From positions 10,862,501 through 10,926,500 of the forward strand of contig NC_091113.1 of the NCBI RefSeq assembly GCF_024713975.1: a DNA stretch of 64,000 nucleotides, written 5' to 3'. This document shows positions 26,001 through 38,430 of this stretch, in pieces. The position numbers and the translations under genes were made by a program. The notes beneath the pieces were generated by a model, which was given only the letters and a program-made list of their open reading frames with translations, did not search any database and was not told the origin of the DNA. Position 1 is the first letter of the stretch. Each line of letters starts with the position of its first letter. The DNA is from Paralichthys olivaceus. Its lineage: Eukaryota; Chordata; Actinopteri; Pleuronectiformes; Paralichthyidae.

Positions 26001-29000
26001 ATTTAGCCTTAAATAAAAATACTTACTCTGACCATCCCAGGTCTCTGCTGAAGGTGGCCTATCTAACGTCTTGCTCTTCACCAACATAGGCTTGGTTTGT
26101 ATGTAGGTGTCAATGTTTTCTTTCCTTTTTGCAGACAGAGAACGTTGAATCTTACGACCTAGAAGAATAGAGAACACTTTTTAAGTCAGGGAGGAACAGT
26201 GAATACCTTTTATATTTTGTATGCACAACAGTGTCTCACTCTTTCTGTGTTCCACAAACAGAGCAGAACCATTCAGTATTTTATGTTATTGTGACGGAGC
26301 CACTTTGGACAATTAAGATTCAACCTAAAAATCAATATACATTTACATACGAAAGTGAAAGCTGCCTACCTTTAGGTGAGAGTGCAAAGTCCAGGACAAT
26401 GAGGTTTGCAGAGTCAAAATGGCTGTGGGAGCCGCTGGGCCGAGGGTTAGAGGAGGACTTGGAGGATGAAAGAGGGAGCCCCAGTTCATCCAGACTCTCG
26501 GTGCTCTCCTCTCTCTCAATATGCTCCTCCACCCACTCTTCCTCCGACTCCTCCCCCGCGGAGTCGCGGCTGCTCCGCCTCATGTTAACTTCCAGGCTCC
26601 GACGCAGAGCCTAGTTTACAAAAGGTCAGCGTTTATGTAGGCATCAATGCACGCAGTCATCAGTATGCAAGCACGTGCATACTGACAGTTTAAGCATTCC
26701 CTCGATTTTTGTGACAACCCTTGAAAAATCATGACAAATGAACACCCGAGAGCATGAAACACATCTAGATGATACAGTTTATCTTATGCCACCTGGACAA
26801 GATTGAAGAAAACAGTATGCATAAGTCTTCATCCGCTCACCTTCACCTCCTCCAGGTTGAGAAGCACCTTCTCACTGTGCTCCTGGCTTGTTTGACCTCC
26901 CTGGCTCTCAGGCCTGGAGCTGAAGGAGCGCGTCACCTTGCATGTGTCCCTGGGGGAGCAGGGACTGTGAGGAGAGCGTGGATTCGAGCTCTGTGGGAAA
27001 CACAGTGATTTGATAATGAGGAAATGGCAAAGATGGAGAGACGCTAAGCAGTAGAGACAGCTGCTTCTGACACAGAGCCCCTCCCCTAGAAAAAACACCC
27101 ACACACACAGGCTTATTAGGCTTTGTTGTGTCTTCACTCTACCTCCATGTCTAAGCTTTCGTAGGGCTCAAAATCCTCAGAGTAGCGCTTTTCTGGAGAT
27201 AACAGTAAATTTGGTCCTTCCTCTGTTCGAACTTTGACAGAATTCTGCACAAATGACAGAAGAATTTAATGTGTACTATCTATACTTTTATTATAAAAGA
27301 TTTACAGCATCAAGGTTTTTAAAAAATCTTGTGTGAGGCCTGTACCTGCACCCATTCTTTCCTCTGGACCTTTCCTGGGGCTGTGTGGCTCCTCTTCCCG
27401 TGGGCTTGCTCCAGATTATGGCTGTCTTCACTTAACTGGTGGGCACTTCTACAGACATCTGCCGATGAGTCACAGCACAGAAAAGAACATGAGCAGCGTG
27501 CAGCAGACTAAAGCCTCAGAGGAGAAGGAACACACAGTCACATACGCAGATGGTCCACAGCACAAAGAGGAAGAGCGAGAAACTGGCTGCCAGCTACAAC
27601 TGTCACTATCATTTATTCACTGAGATAACGGCATAGGTTCGTGCCATGCGAACTACAAGCTGGGGAATGGCGGCAGTTAGCTGGTTTTCATATGGTCTGC
27701 AGATGACAGAAGCGTCAAGAATAGAGTATGATGAACTTTGTTTGATTTCATTGTGAAAATGACTGAATCCTCAAGATTGGTAGTCGCCTTTGTAAAACGA
27801 TGCAGTAAAAGATTTAAAGATTTTTTGTTTTGAGTGCCTGGTTTATTTTTGTCCGGCAGCAACATACCTGCTGTGCGTTCAGGCCTCAAAGCAGGTGAGG
27901 AGGTAGTAGACTTGTGGCTGGAGCTTTTGGGCAGCTTCCTACTGGCTTCAGCATTGGCTCCATTAAGATATATGGAAAAACCCTGCTCAAGCTTTTCCAA
28001 CTCAATGTCCCTGGGGTCTTTGGCTTTAAGGCGCTTAAGGATCCTGAGGAGGAAAAAAACTAGTAACTAAAATTGAGAAGAGACTCAAAAGAACGTCAAA
28101 CATTTGCTTTTGCCACATTTCAAATGCTTTTTTTTGGGGCTATCAATGCAAAGAACCAATCAGTGCTCCTATTAGGCAGCACTGAAAGCAGTTGTGTATC
28201 TCTTCTGTGAAATCGAATCTGTCACTCCCCAACAGTCTGTGCTCACACTTCACCTGTTTTTGTGCTGGAGGGCGATTAAATATTCATTCAGAGTGTCATC
28301 CACAGCAGAGGCAAGCTTCTCTTCTTGGCACGCCTTGCTCTCCTTTAAGAACACACACACACGCAAAGGAGTCAGAAAAACCTACATCAGCTGTTTTAGG
28401 AAAACAAGATTACAATACACATCATTGTTGCACAGGTATTCACAGCGACAAACTTAAAAACACTTAATTTAATACATCACAAGATTGATGCAAACCACTT
28501 GCTCTTCACAATAAATAAAGAAACAACACAGAGCATGCAGTGGGTCACCCCCTTAAAAGGAACTGCTCATCGATTGAAAACAGCAGGATGTGACAATCGA
28601 ATTTGTTTCTTAAAGTCTGCATGATACATATCGTTCTCTCGTGATGATTTCATTGTCATCTCAATATTTAGTTAAGCCTGTTGGCCTGCAGACTTTTAAA
28701 TTTGATATGAGGTGAGGAGGAAAAGTAATCACAGGAAAAGAGCCCAGCAGAAAAACATGGATTAACTGAGGGGGAAGTACTGACTCGGCATTTGCCAAAT
28801 ACCTGTGGAATAATTCTAATACTTGTACGAGTCCATGTCTTATCAAATTAAGGGTGTTCTTGAAAAGAGTGAGGAACAGAAGCTTCCATTAAGGTACATG
28901 ATAAATGAAGTGCAGCTCTAAATAAACTAGCATCGACAAACACGTTTCCCAGATCTTTGATCACTTTACATGTCATGCAACTATAAAGTGGAGAACAACA

Positions 29001-29603
29001 CAATATCTTATACGTACAAATCATAACAGCCAGCATTTGTTGACTCGACTAAAATGAAATCATCCTCATTAAAACATCAGATGTCTGCCGGCTCCTCACC
29101 CTCAGCCGGAGGTAAGTTTGACAGAGATTCAGATTCAGCTGTATTCGTCACTTCCACAATACAGGGAGCAAAATGCTGTACTCCACAGATCAGAGTCACA
29201 TTTAATAACAACACAAGACACAATAAACCACACTATCCATGTAACATAGAAAACTGAGCAGGCAGTCAGTGGACATCGGTGGTTGTATACATAACATGGA
29301 CACGTACAGCTCATGCCATCCCAGAATACATCAAATAAATTATCATCATGCAAGACGAGCAAAGGAATCACAAAGCCCTTACTCAGAGGCTACAAGTCAA
29401 CTAGGCTACAGCATCGGTCAGTGTCAGCAGCAGAAGAGAAGCAAAGAAAGGCGAAGGAAGAATAGAGAAGATCTGTTAGTGACAGAATAAAGAGAAACTG
29501 AGTGACAGCTGAGGCCCTGCTGTAAATATACAGTGTCTCATATCAGGTTAAATGACAGAGGAGGTGTCACATGACGAAGATCCTGTCTTACCTCGTTGTC
29601 CAT
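17036..29603 (-). CDS. katnip: Katanin-interacting protein (KIAA0556), complete
   Basis: KATNIP binds katanin and microtubules at the ciliary base; human loss causes Joubert syndrome. Coding exons (minus): 29592-29603, 28254-28342, 27868-28043, 27346-27458, 27143-27244, 26841-26990, 26370-26610, 26027-26158, 25712-25863, 25357-25463, 24984-25080, 24675-24884, 24024-24161, 22276-23146, 21238-22005, 20940-21148, 20730-20775, 20451-20628, 20193-20358, 19645-19808, 19488-19552, 18904-19014, 18364-18503, 18170-18271, 17921-18081, 17193-17278, 17036-17094. All phases join: 4,845 bases, 1,614 aa (human 1,618). Exon 1 codes only MDNE. The N-terminal third is polar and low complexity. Four modules with the signature TWGDxxYxGLxGLE follow, from about residues 458, 930, 1205 and 1396, each with a later IxxWNYNxS motif. 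The 25712 donor (GTCCGC) is weak; 25745 is an in-phase alternative. The protein ends GGKHGKRRY. Confidence 0.93.
23147..24023 (-). other. katnip intron, nothing recognised
   Basis: Intron of about 880 bases between the 138-base and 871-base exons. No repeat or RNA gene recognised. Confidence 0.6.
28343..29591 (-). other. katnip intron 1 with a decayed repeat
   Basis: Intron 1 of katnip. Around 29128-29240 the phrase GATTCAGATTCAGCTGTATT then CACAATACAGGGAGC resembles a fish LINE 3' tail (ATTCAACTTTATTGTCATT type). Nothing else recognised. Confidence 0.4.
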
Positions 29604-30180
29604 TGTGTGGCTGCAGATGATGATGCTGTCCACACTATCCCATGTCTTGCAGAGAGACGATCACTCTCCAGAAATATCACAGGAGTCGGTGTTGTGTGTG
29701 GATACCACTGCAGAGGAACACACATGAAACCTAAAGTACCTTGGATGCGGTGGGTTTAAAATGTGGCCCAACCCGCTGGGCCATCCAGCACAACGAATAC
29801 ACGTTCAAGCCACATGTCACGCAGCCGATTTCGAACCAGCGTCTTCGCCAGGACTCATTTTAACATACGATCGACATGTGGGCGATGCTGCGGCGATGTG
29901 ACAGATGTGCGGCAACGTCTGCTCCCTTCGTTGCGATAGCATTCGCGGCAAACACGCTCACTGCTGCTGCTGCCAGTGCTAACACCGGAGAGCGAGCTAA
30001 TGTTTTCACCCAGTTCACAGAATCATTTGAGTTAACTGTTTAAAAGCTCACTGTGTATCTCCCGGGGCGAACGGCTGAGCTAGCAACCGCTAAACAGCTA
30101 GCAGTGACGCTAGGCTAACAGAGGCTAGCGAGTTAGCGTGTAACTAGTCAATCGTGGAATGACACAGCTTAGCGTTTGTA
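29604..30180 (-). promoter_or_regulatory. katnip promoter and leader region
   Basis: CpG-rich stretch upstream of the katnip start codon, with many GCG/CGC words at 29880-29960 and a cluster of GCTAGC/TTAGC words at 30060-30145. At 29930-29943 GTTGCGATAGCATT resembles the RFX X-box (GTTGCCATGGCAAC type) in its first half and spacing but not in its last bases. The transcription start is not visible. Confidence 0.5.
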
Positions 30181-30479
30181 TCCGTGCACGACCTTGACTA
30201 TTGCTCTAATGGGATAATTCAAACATACGTACTGTCTGTGTAAAATAGCGATTTGTTCTCCATAAGCTTTAAAACCAGCGACTCTCTGTTTTCTCATGTG
30301 CAGTGTGTTGTGTTGGTTGGTAACCAGGATGGATTCTCCACCAATGGGAAGAGCCGCAGCGGAATCAGACACGCCCACTGCCTGCTGCTGCCACATCCAT
30401 ACTGAGAGGGACAATAAATAATATAGTTATAAATAAATGAATACATAAGTACATTCATACAGTTTAGGATGAAAAGGGC

Positions 30480-30830
30480 TGTTGTGTATTTCTGCATTTA
30501 TTTATTTCCACATTTGTTTATTTATCTCGACATATATTTTTGTATTTCTACATTTATGTATCAATGTCTACATTTATTTATTTCTTCATGTGTTTGTACA
30601 CTTATTTATTTCTGCCTTTATCCATGTCTGTAGTTCTACATTTCTTTCTGTATTTCTCAATTCATTTATTGATTTCTGTATTTCCACATTTCTGCATCAA
30701 TGTCTACATTTATTTATTTATATATTTCTACATTCATTTATTACTGCCTTTATCCATGTCTGTAGTTCTACATTTCTTTCTTTCTGTATTTCTCAATTTA
30801 TATTTATTTCTACTCTTTTTTTTTTTTTTT
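30480..30830. repeat. degenerate tandem repeat, TTTATTTCTACA type
   Basis: T-rich array of words such as TTTATTTCTACATTT and TTTCTGTATTT. A larger unit is duplicated: CTTTATCCATGTCTGTAGTT at about 30618 recurs at about 30749, followed in both by CTACATTTCTTTC and TGTATTTCTCAATT, giving a period of about 132 bases. It keeps two overlapping open frames of 110-138 codons, which are a by-product of the repeat. Ends in a T15-type run near 30816. Confidence 0.75.
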
Positions 30831-31019
30831 GCTTCATACCATACAAGCCTGCACAAAACCCCGAGCTGCTGAACCACACTCCCCTCCTGCAGCACTGATG
30901 ACAGTGGTATGCAAGCAATGTTATTAAGCAATAGCAGAGCATGAAGTTACATGGAAATGAGGAGATCTCCGAAGTAAAGTCACACACACATTCATGGTCA
31001 ACGATCAAAAGTTCAACAC

Positions 31020-32438
31020 TGTTTTTATTATTATAAATCAATACATTTTATATAAAAAAGGACAAAAAGGGGGGTCTGAAATAAAACCATTGTAGATGTA
31101 AACCAAACAGATCAGGTTATGGAAACCCTTTCACCATACTGGACCCATAGCTCAGACTCTTGATTCACCACCACTCATTCACTCATCCCAAAACAACCAA
31201 GGCTCTACTTAAGCTCAATCTACAGTTTGGATATCTTTGAATTGGAAAAGTGGTTGACATCAATCTCTCTGCAAAGTGTTGCAACCATCACCAGCAGCAG
31301 TCAACATTACTTGTGAAGTGTGTGCACTATTTGTTTCTTTGTATAGTAGTTCAAGGACGTGAAGACTCTTGCGCTCATGAAGGTAAACAATACAATACAA
31401 GCTTTTTGTGGTGCCCAGTGTAATGGTCCTGAATGTAACACAGGTTTAGGCATCTTCTGTTCAGAAATGACCTTGACCTAGCTTTAATCCATTTGTCATG
31501 TTACAAGCTTCCCTCTGAGAAGCATCATTGTGGTGTATACCGCTTCTAGAAAATAGATGGACATCAAAATGGTAGATGCTAGAGGTCAAAAAGAAGCACA
31601 GCCAGCTGCTTAAACAAGCCAAGCTCAGTCACTGCACTAGTAGCACTCAAAAACACTCAACACAGGAAAAAGAGTTGGTCTGTTACTATGGAAATGAATT
31701 TTGGTTCTAAATGGTTATTGTAGCAACTTTCAAGGGTTAAGCATACAAGTGTCACTTGTTTTAGTTTCAAAGTAAATCGCCCTTGTGAGATAATTGTAAT
31801 CTGATACGGTTTGCAATGTAATTACAGGCCATCCGGTGTGAAGGCAATACAAGTGCAACCAATTCATCCTCACAGCACCGCAAGTTAAAAGCACAGACTC
31901 TAACTACGTCAGTCCAATCCAGACAATTTCACCAACGCGACCCCCATGATGAATCTCATATTTTGGTAGCAAGAAATGACTTGTATAGAGGTTTCCCAAA
32001 TTTCCCTTCTTGTTATTAAGTATTTGTACAAAAAATATCAGCAGTGTTACCAGGTCAAAATGAACTTTCTGGATCAACTGTGTGGGGAAAGGTTATGGCT
32101 TTCTCTTGCCTGCTTTTAAAACCAAGCCTTTACTTTACTGTGCTGGGTTATGGTAGGAAAGTGTAGGTTCAAACGGACCACGTCCATTTACTAAAAACAC
32201 ACATGGGAGGAGAAAAAAGTAAAACAATAACTTAAATAGAAGTGCTTAAAACATTTCATTGAGCCCTTTCAAAAACCAAAAAAAAATGTTGCGAAGCAGG
32301 AATCCCACCCCAACAGAAAAAGAGAGCAAAATGAACAGCTGTAATGGTAATACTAATATTTATCCGATGATTCACAGATGTACAGTTCACTTATAGGTCA
32401 TTTCCTTCCCTCGCTCACAAATATTTCTTGTTTCCTGG
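31020..32438 (-). other. dcun1d3 3' untranslated region
   Basis: About 1.4 kb downstream of the dcun1d3 stop without coding similarity. A minus-strand AATAAA (plus-strand TTTATT, 31024-31029) is a plausible poly(A) signal. Confidence 0.5.
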
Positions 32439-35230
32439 TCAGTGCCCCCCCCAAGTCTGTGAGCCGCGGCTTCCCTCTGTTTCGAGTCTATCTGTTGAAG
32501 GAGAAGACTCTGTGTCAGTAGACCTCCCCTCTTCCTCCTTTGCCATCAGTGCCTGTTCCTCCTCTTTTTTCCTGCGCTCCAACTCCCACTCCACAAAGGT
32601 GTCGAAGAGACTCGGCCACGCCTCGTCCTCGCTGTAGTTGGTCAGGTCAGGCCCAATCGCCTGGGTGAAGTTGAGGAACATGTTCCACGTGTCCCTTGAG
32701 ATGCCCCGAATACCTGAGGGGTTCTCCCCTAGGAAGTCCAGCCAGCGCTCCAGGATCGAAGGTGTGTCCTGCGTGAAAACCAGGCGCCATAGGGCAATGG
32801 CGATTTCGCGCTGCAGAGAGCGTTGGCCCTCCTCCGCGTCCAACCCAAACTGGAAGGTAAAGCGGTACAAGTCCTTGAAGTTCTCCTCGCCTTGGGCATC
32901 CAGCAGCATGCAGGGGAAACGTGAGCAGATGCCTTTGAGGCTGTCTGCCTGTATGGCCTTACAGCCGTCGACAAACTCCTTCCTGAAGACACAAAGAAAA
33001 CAGGAACACATATCAGAACAAAATTAGACCAGCTCCCTCAATATCACGTGGCCCAGAAGCAGAGACTGTACTTTCCCACAGCAAAGCTACAGGAACTGGT
33101 TTCCAGTCAAAAAAACATGTGAAATAGCACAGTGACAGAAAAATGTCTACGTCCAATTGTTTAGCATTGTTTCAGCGGATTCATCAAACATCTCCACATC
33201 AGCGGCAGCTATGTTGGTTGCTTCCATCGAGCGTCAGTAGATCTATCAAACCTGTCTCACTCTAGATAAACCGTAGGCCGATCAGTTTCAGAATGACAGA
33301 AATCGATCTGAATGAACGGAGACAGACACATAAACATGAGCTTGTTCTGGTTTGAAGGCTAATAGATGCAGCACCAGAGCTAACTAACTGCTAATTATGC
33401 CAGAAAACAACAAAGCACTGTGATGTCACCTAATGCAAACAACAGGCTGTGTGTCTAGGATGGCACAACAAACATCAGTAACAAAGACGCCATGGTCCCT
33501 TGTACTTTAGGAAACGCAATTAAAAACTCTACGTTAAAGCTTTAAATGTCAAGTTTTTCTAATATTTGTCTCTTCAGTGTCACCGGCCTCAACCTATGCA
33601 CATAAACTTTGACTTTGTTACTGAGCCCAACAACAATATAGGCTGTGAAGGTCAAATGTAATATAAAGAGCTTCAGTAAGCATCGGTTGACAATGAAACA
33701 TGTTGGTAACCACAGTGTGGCATTGTCCAAAGCCTCTGGATAGAAAAGTGCTGAGTTAAGAATCAGAGAGGGGGAGCAGTGACAAGTGACCCAGCCAGCA
33801 GGCAGCTCTATTCATCTCCAACACTAACTGCCGAGCGAGAGCACAGAGCAGGATCCATTTCCTCTGTGTCCCCTACCTGACAGAGAGACGCTGTGTGTGT
33901 CTTTACATGGAAAAAATAAAAAGTGAGTGTGTGAGGTAGGATGGCTGGACCAGTCCACAGTGTAAAACTGAAGGTCAAAACTGTAAAATCTTATAAAGTG
34001 GCTTGAAGTATATCATCTAAAAACAAGCTGGTTATAAAGGGTCAACATTTATTGTGTTCAGTATCAGACTAAGTTCTATACATCAAGAACCATTTTAAAA
34101 TTAAGCCAGTTTGCTGCTTGTATTGTGCAATTAGCCACTTGTCAAATTAAAGTTGAGCCAATTTATAATACACATTCTCCTAAATGTGATCTTTTCTGGC
34201 CAACTGAACTTTAGGTATCGACCCAAACTTTCTGAGCCATGTCTACATTATATTTTTTCCTTATTGTGTGTAGGCAACACACTCAAGATTAGAGAGCCTG
34301 GTCAGAGTAATGGGTATTACTAAAGGTTTTCCCTGATGAAAGTCAAAAATTGTAGAGCCAATCTCCTTTAGAAGGGAAGTGTTTAAGAGCTAACAGCGTT
34401 ATGTTACTGTAGGTGTTACAAAGGGCCAGTTCTGAACTTCTTGTCTGAAAATGTGCTTCTCTTTTAAGACTAACTATTCAGGCCATCTCAGTTCCTTTTT
34501 AATATTTCAGAGCTGTGTTAAACCTGCAACACTGAAATAAGTTTTTATTGCAACTTCAAATGGTAGCTGTTCACATGATGCTGCAAAGCTGGTTTCATAT
34601 GGATATTATTTTGAAAGGTTTCTGAGAGCTGGTCAGCAAAGCCGGACACACTGAACCTCTGGGGACACACTGAGAAACAGCAAGTAAAATACCATAATAA
34701 ATGAGGATCGTTAGACATCCGTTGCAGTTTTCATCTACAGCCAACTACTATAAGTAGTGACGCTAGTTTATCCATAAAACCCCACTTTACCTTGTAAACT
34801 TGCACATAGTGGCTGCTTGAAACTTCCAGGCGAGAACAAGCACACGGAATTCTGCTGGGTCCACGCACAGATCATTGCAAAACCTCTCCATGCCTTCCTC
34901 CAAGATGGCGTCGTCCCGTTCATCCTTGTAGCAGCAGAACAGCTCCTCGATGCGCAGCAACGACAGCCCATCTGCGTCCAGAAACTCGTCCTTGCGCGGG
35001 TCCCCCATCAGTGCGGGTATGACTGGCGTCTCCACTGTAACTTCCAAGGCCTTGGTGCCATTCGACAGCTCGCTGGTGGCTTTGCTACATGGGGCACTGA
35101 GCTCTTCTTTATGGCTCCCCCCACCACCGCTACCTTTCTTGGGGTGGGACTTGGAGCTGCTATCCTTGTCTCCACTCTTACTGCCGAGTGAGGACGTTGG
35201 ATTCTTACACTTGGTGACACACTGGCCCAT
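32439..35230 (-). CDS. dcun1d3: DCN1-like protein 3 (DCUN1D3), complete
   Basis: DCUN1D3 is a co-E3 that recruits NEDD8-charged UBE2M to cullins, and can hold CUL3 at membranes. Coding exons 34791-35230 and 32439-32982 give 984 bases, 327 aa (human 304). The start MGQCVTKCKN carries Gly2 for myristoylation and Cys4 for palmitoylation, as in this paralogue only. A Ser/Gly/Lys-rich linker follows, then the PONY/DCUN1 domain from about residue 91, with LEEGMERFCNDLCVDP and FTFQFGLDAEEGQRSL. The cullin-binding DAD patch is present as D (SRDTWNMF), A (DEAWP) and D (SLFDTF). The acidic C-terminal tail (KKEEEQALMAKEEEG and beyond) is longer than in human. Non-coding upstream exons end at 36413-36495 and at 37564. 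Confidence 0.96.
32983..34790 (-). other. dcun1d3 coding intron
   Basis: Single intron within the coding region (1.8 kb). AT-rich with no recognised repeat, exon or RNA gene. Confidence 0.7.
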
Positions 35231-36412
35231 GTCTTCCTCCCTGGTCCCTCGTCAGTCTTTCCTCCTCGCCTTCAGGCCCCGTCCGAACCACCTAGACGCC
35301 TCTGCTCTGGCCTGGTGAGATGTCTCAACATACCCTCAGGCCTGAGGAGGAGAACAATTTAACTCATTATCACACAGTGTAGCTGTTAACTGAACAGGTC
35401 TTGCTCAAAATCGAAGTTCAAGATCCACATTTCTGTGACTCTCATTAGGAATAAATGAAATTACAGGTTTTTTTTTTAATATTGCAGGTCAATAAATGTA
35501 CCTGTGCCAAATCTGCCAGGAAGGTTTGCTCTGCTTGATTTACACCCTAAAGAGAAGAACAGATAAAAAGAGTTTAATTGATTTGCATACATACACAGCA
35601 TATCATGGAAACCTAGAAGACATTCAAGAGGGAAACATCACTAGTAACCCCAGAACTTCATCAACTTCAATATCAACTGGTATGTTTTCCTTGTGGTCAC
35701 TAACAGGAAATTTGACTATAAGTAGATTAGCATAATTGTATCTTGTTATGTTTCATATTAGCTTTATTATAGTTTAGTTTATTTCAAAATTATCTATGTA
35801 CGATATCTTAGATGACAGAATGTGGTTAACTAGGTTCTATATAAGTACACACAGTATTTGCTCCCTTACTAAACCCAGCAGTGGTGACAATGGGTGAATA
35901 AAAGTAATAGAAATGTCAGTAATCATCATGCAGTTTATCAAAACCATGATTATTTGGCTGTGTGTGATTCTTTCTGGGTTTTGATACATACATGATTGGA
36001 ATAGGGGGTCACAGGCTTGGAGATGCCACACACTGTGTAGTAGCATCACTGTAAAACTCACATTTTCTCCTAGTGCTACCAATAATCAAAACCCTAGTGG
36101 TAACGATGGTTGACATTGGCAAGTCAAATAACACAGGGGAGAATAACTTAAGGACTTGATGTGTAGAGCATGCACTAAGCAGGTCATGACATTATTTACT
36201 TTTTTTTCAGGATTAAAAACTGATTCATAACCAAACTGTGGGTTTTGAGTAGTCAGACACACGTAGCATGTGCAAATCCTTAACCTCCACCAGTTCATTT
36301 CTCAAAATGAACGTATTTCATCAATTAATCACTCTGCAGTCACAGCCACAACACACGGGCGTTGATCAAGTGTTCGATGACTAATAAAGCAGCCGGGCAG
36401 GAGGTTACTTAC

Positions 36413-36495
36413 AGAACGTCGGTCAGATGGCACTGGCCCCAGATCAAAGTGTCCTCCTACTCTGCTCCATCACTGTGCTCTTGACATCTGCAGTG
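36413..36495 (-). other. dcun1d3 non-coding leader exon
   Basis: On the minus strand a pyrimidine-ended acceptor (TTTTCAG|CACTGCAG, first exon base 36495) and a donor (GTTCT|GTAAGT, last base 36413) enclose 83 bases with no frame continuing from dcun1d3. A further acceptor (CCTCAG, about 35343) precedes the coding exon. Exon status is inferred from splice signals. Confidence 0.45.
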
Positions 36496-37439
36496 CTGAA
36501 AAGACACATTATCTTGTCACCATAAGCAGAAAGTGATAGCTCATCCCTCCCCAACCTGCAGGACTATGTTGGTCAGCGTGCAATGAATATGTCATTTGAG
36601 CACAACACCACAGTTTGTCTTGAGGGAGGATTGTTCAATTCCTGATTTATACCTGCAATGAAGATGGTTCACAGCATGTGAGGTAGACATAGACAGAGCA
36701 CTGGGGACTTAAGCAGGGCTTATGAATCTCTGGTTCAAAAGCCTCTAACGCTAGGTGTCCAGTGAGGGAGCTAGCTTTGTCCTAGATTACAGCTCAGTCG
36801 CTTTGTAAACATCCAAACTTCTGAAACCAACTTTTAGTCTGTGTGGTGATGCTGAACGATCAAACCGAGACTTTAGTCTCACAGCAACTAAGAAAACCAA
36901 CAATCAGCATCAGAGGAAATGTATGAGGCTGTGAGGGAGATCACTGCACTGGGCATGTATGGACAAATCTCTCACACGTCCATTACGACTACACCTACTC
37001 CACCTGATGGAGAAGCGAACAGACGCTTTTGAAATCAGAATCCTACGAATTATTGTCCACAACATGCTAACACGCGAGGCTAGCAAACACTTCTGTGTCA
37101 ACTAGTTTAGATTGTTAATATTAAAACAGTGAGAGTTAAGTTCGGCAGGAATGTGTGTGGTCTGTGCACCGTTGCTGTCAATGCACGCTCTCATATAAGA
37201 TATATTAGATGTTTACTAACGTGAGCTTAGCATTAATGTTCATTTGACCAACTTGTGCTCTTTGGGAAGCTCTACCAGGATCGAGAGAGCTCAGCAGCTC
37301 ATGCACAACACAACTGAATGTCAGGCAAACAGGCTTTTAATGATTATACACTGCTGGCGATTGAACACATTCACTAACCCGGATCGTAAATGGTCTGAAG
37401 CTGTTATCGATCCCCAACACATCACCGCCGTTTACATTT

Positions 37440-38430
37440 AAAGTGCTTGGCCCTGACGACGTCGCCATAGCTAGCTAGCATCAGCTCGTTTAACTAAAAG
37501 TTAGCTATCGGCTAAGCTAGGTCTTTCGGGATATGCCACACCTGTCCTTGTGGAGAAACTCACCCGTGGGGGGGATCGTGCCGTGTGGACCCGGGGGCTC
37601 ATCGCTTCGGGGGATGCCAGTGCGAAGCTGAAGGAGTGAGTAAGTTGGCCGGAGGCAGCGTTTGAGCGCAGGAGCGAACTGACCCAAACTCGTCGCGTTA
37701 ACTCAGATAGCTAACCGACTAGCTGCGAGCTAACAAAAATAAACTTCCACATCGATATCACATCCTTCTCCGCGTTTGGGAGGAAAACGAGTGAGCAGCT
37801 ATTGACCGGACTGTGCTTTTAAATCCATTTGGAATATTGTTAATCCTCTGGAGGGAGTTAGAAGAGCAGCCCGGACTCCAGCAGCCTGTTTCTTTGTGCT
37901 TCCCCCTTCTAGTCATTGACTGTAGCTACATTATGGGCATTTTCCTGCATCACTTCCTCTAACAGCTGATCCTCATCTCCGCGGTGGCAACGACGAGATA
38001 AATCTTTTAGTCCGGACACAGTGACGCTTGTAAAGACTGTTTCACATCCAGCTGGATAAATAATCACACGGACAATTACAGAAGCACGAGTTCAGAGGAT
38101 GACATGTTAAAGAGCTTTAGGAGAATAATATTGGACACCAGGGAAACGCGTGAAAACATATTTGTAACTCACCTAAAATGGCTTAAACTTGCGCTCCTGA
38201 CGATCGTGTTTGTAAATCAAACCAATCATTTTAAACAGATTTGAAATCGATAACTTTATGTGCGACGTAAAAGAGGAATCGGTGATTTGTGATCGAGTTT
38301 ATTTTTCATTTCTCTTGCGACGTCATCATCAGGCGACAGATGCGTCGGTGCTGCCCTGGCGAGCTGCTCGTCTCCAGACACAGTCGGTAGGTCAGAGTCT
38401 GTAGCTGTCGGGTCACTAGCGAGGAGGTAA
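37440..38430. promoter_or_regulatory. shared dcun1d3/lyrm1 bidirectional promoter region
   Basis: The region between the first leader exon of dcun1d3 (minus; donor CCACG|GGTGAGT type, exon ending about 37564) and that of lyrm1 (plus; GAGGAG|GTAAGG, exon ending 38426). It has CpG-rich patches at 37560-37650, 37960-38050 and 38310-38420, and GCTAGC/TTAGC clusters at 37468-37520 and 37705-37735. Human DCUN1D3 and LYRM1 are also head-to-head, so a shared promoter is likely ancestral; the start sites are inferred. Confidence 0.55.

Noticed and set aside
30482..30898. Open frame of 138 codons with repeating Tyr/Phe-rich words, membrane-like
   Set aside because: It is a translation of the T-rich tandem repeat; the hydrophobic residues follow from TTT/TAT composition and the 132-base period is a multiple of three.
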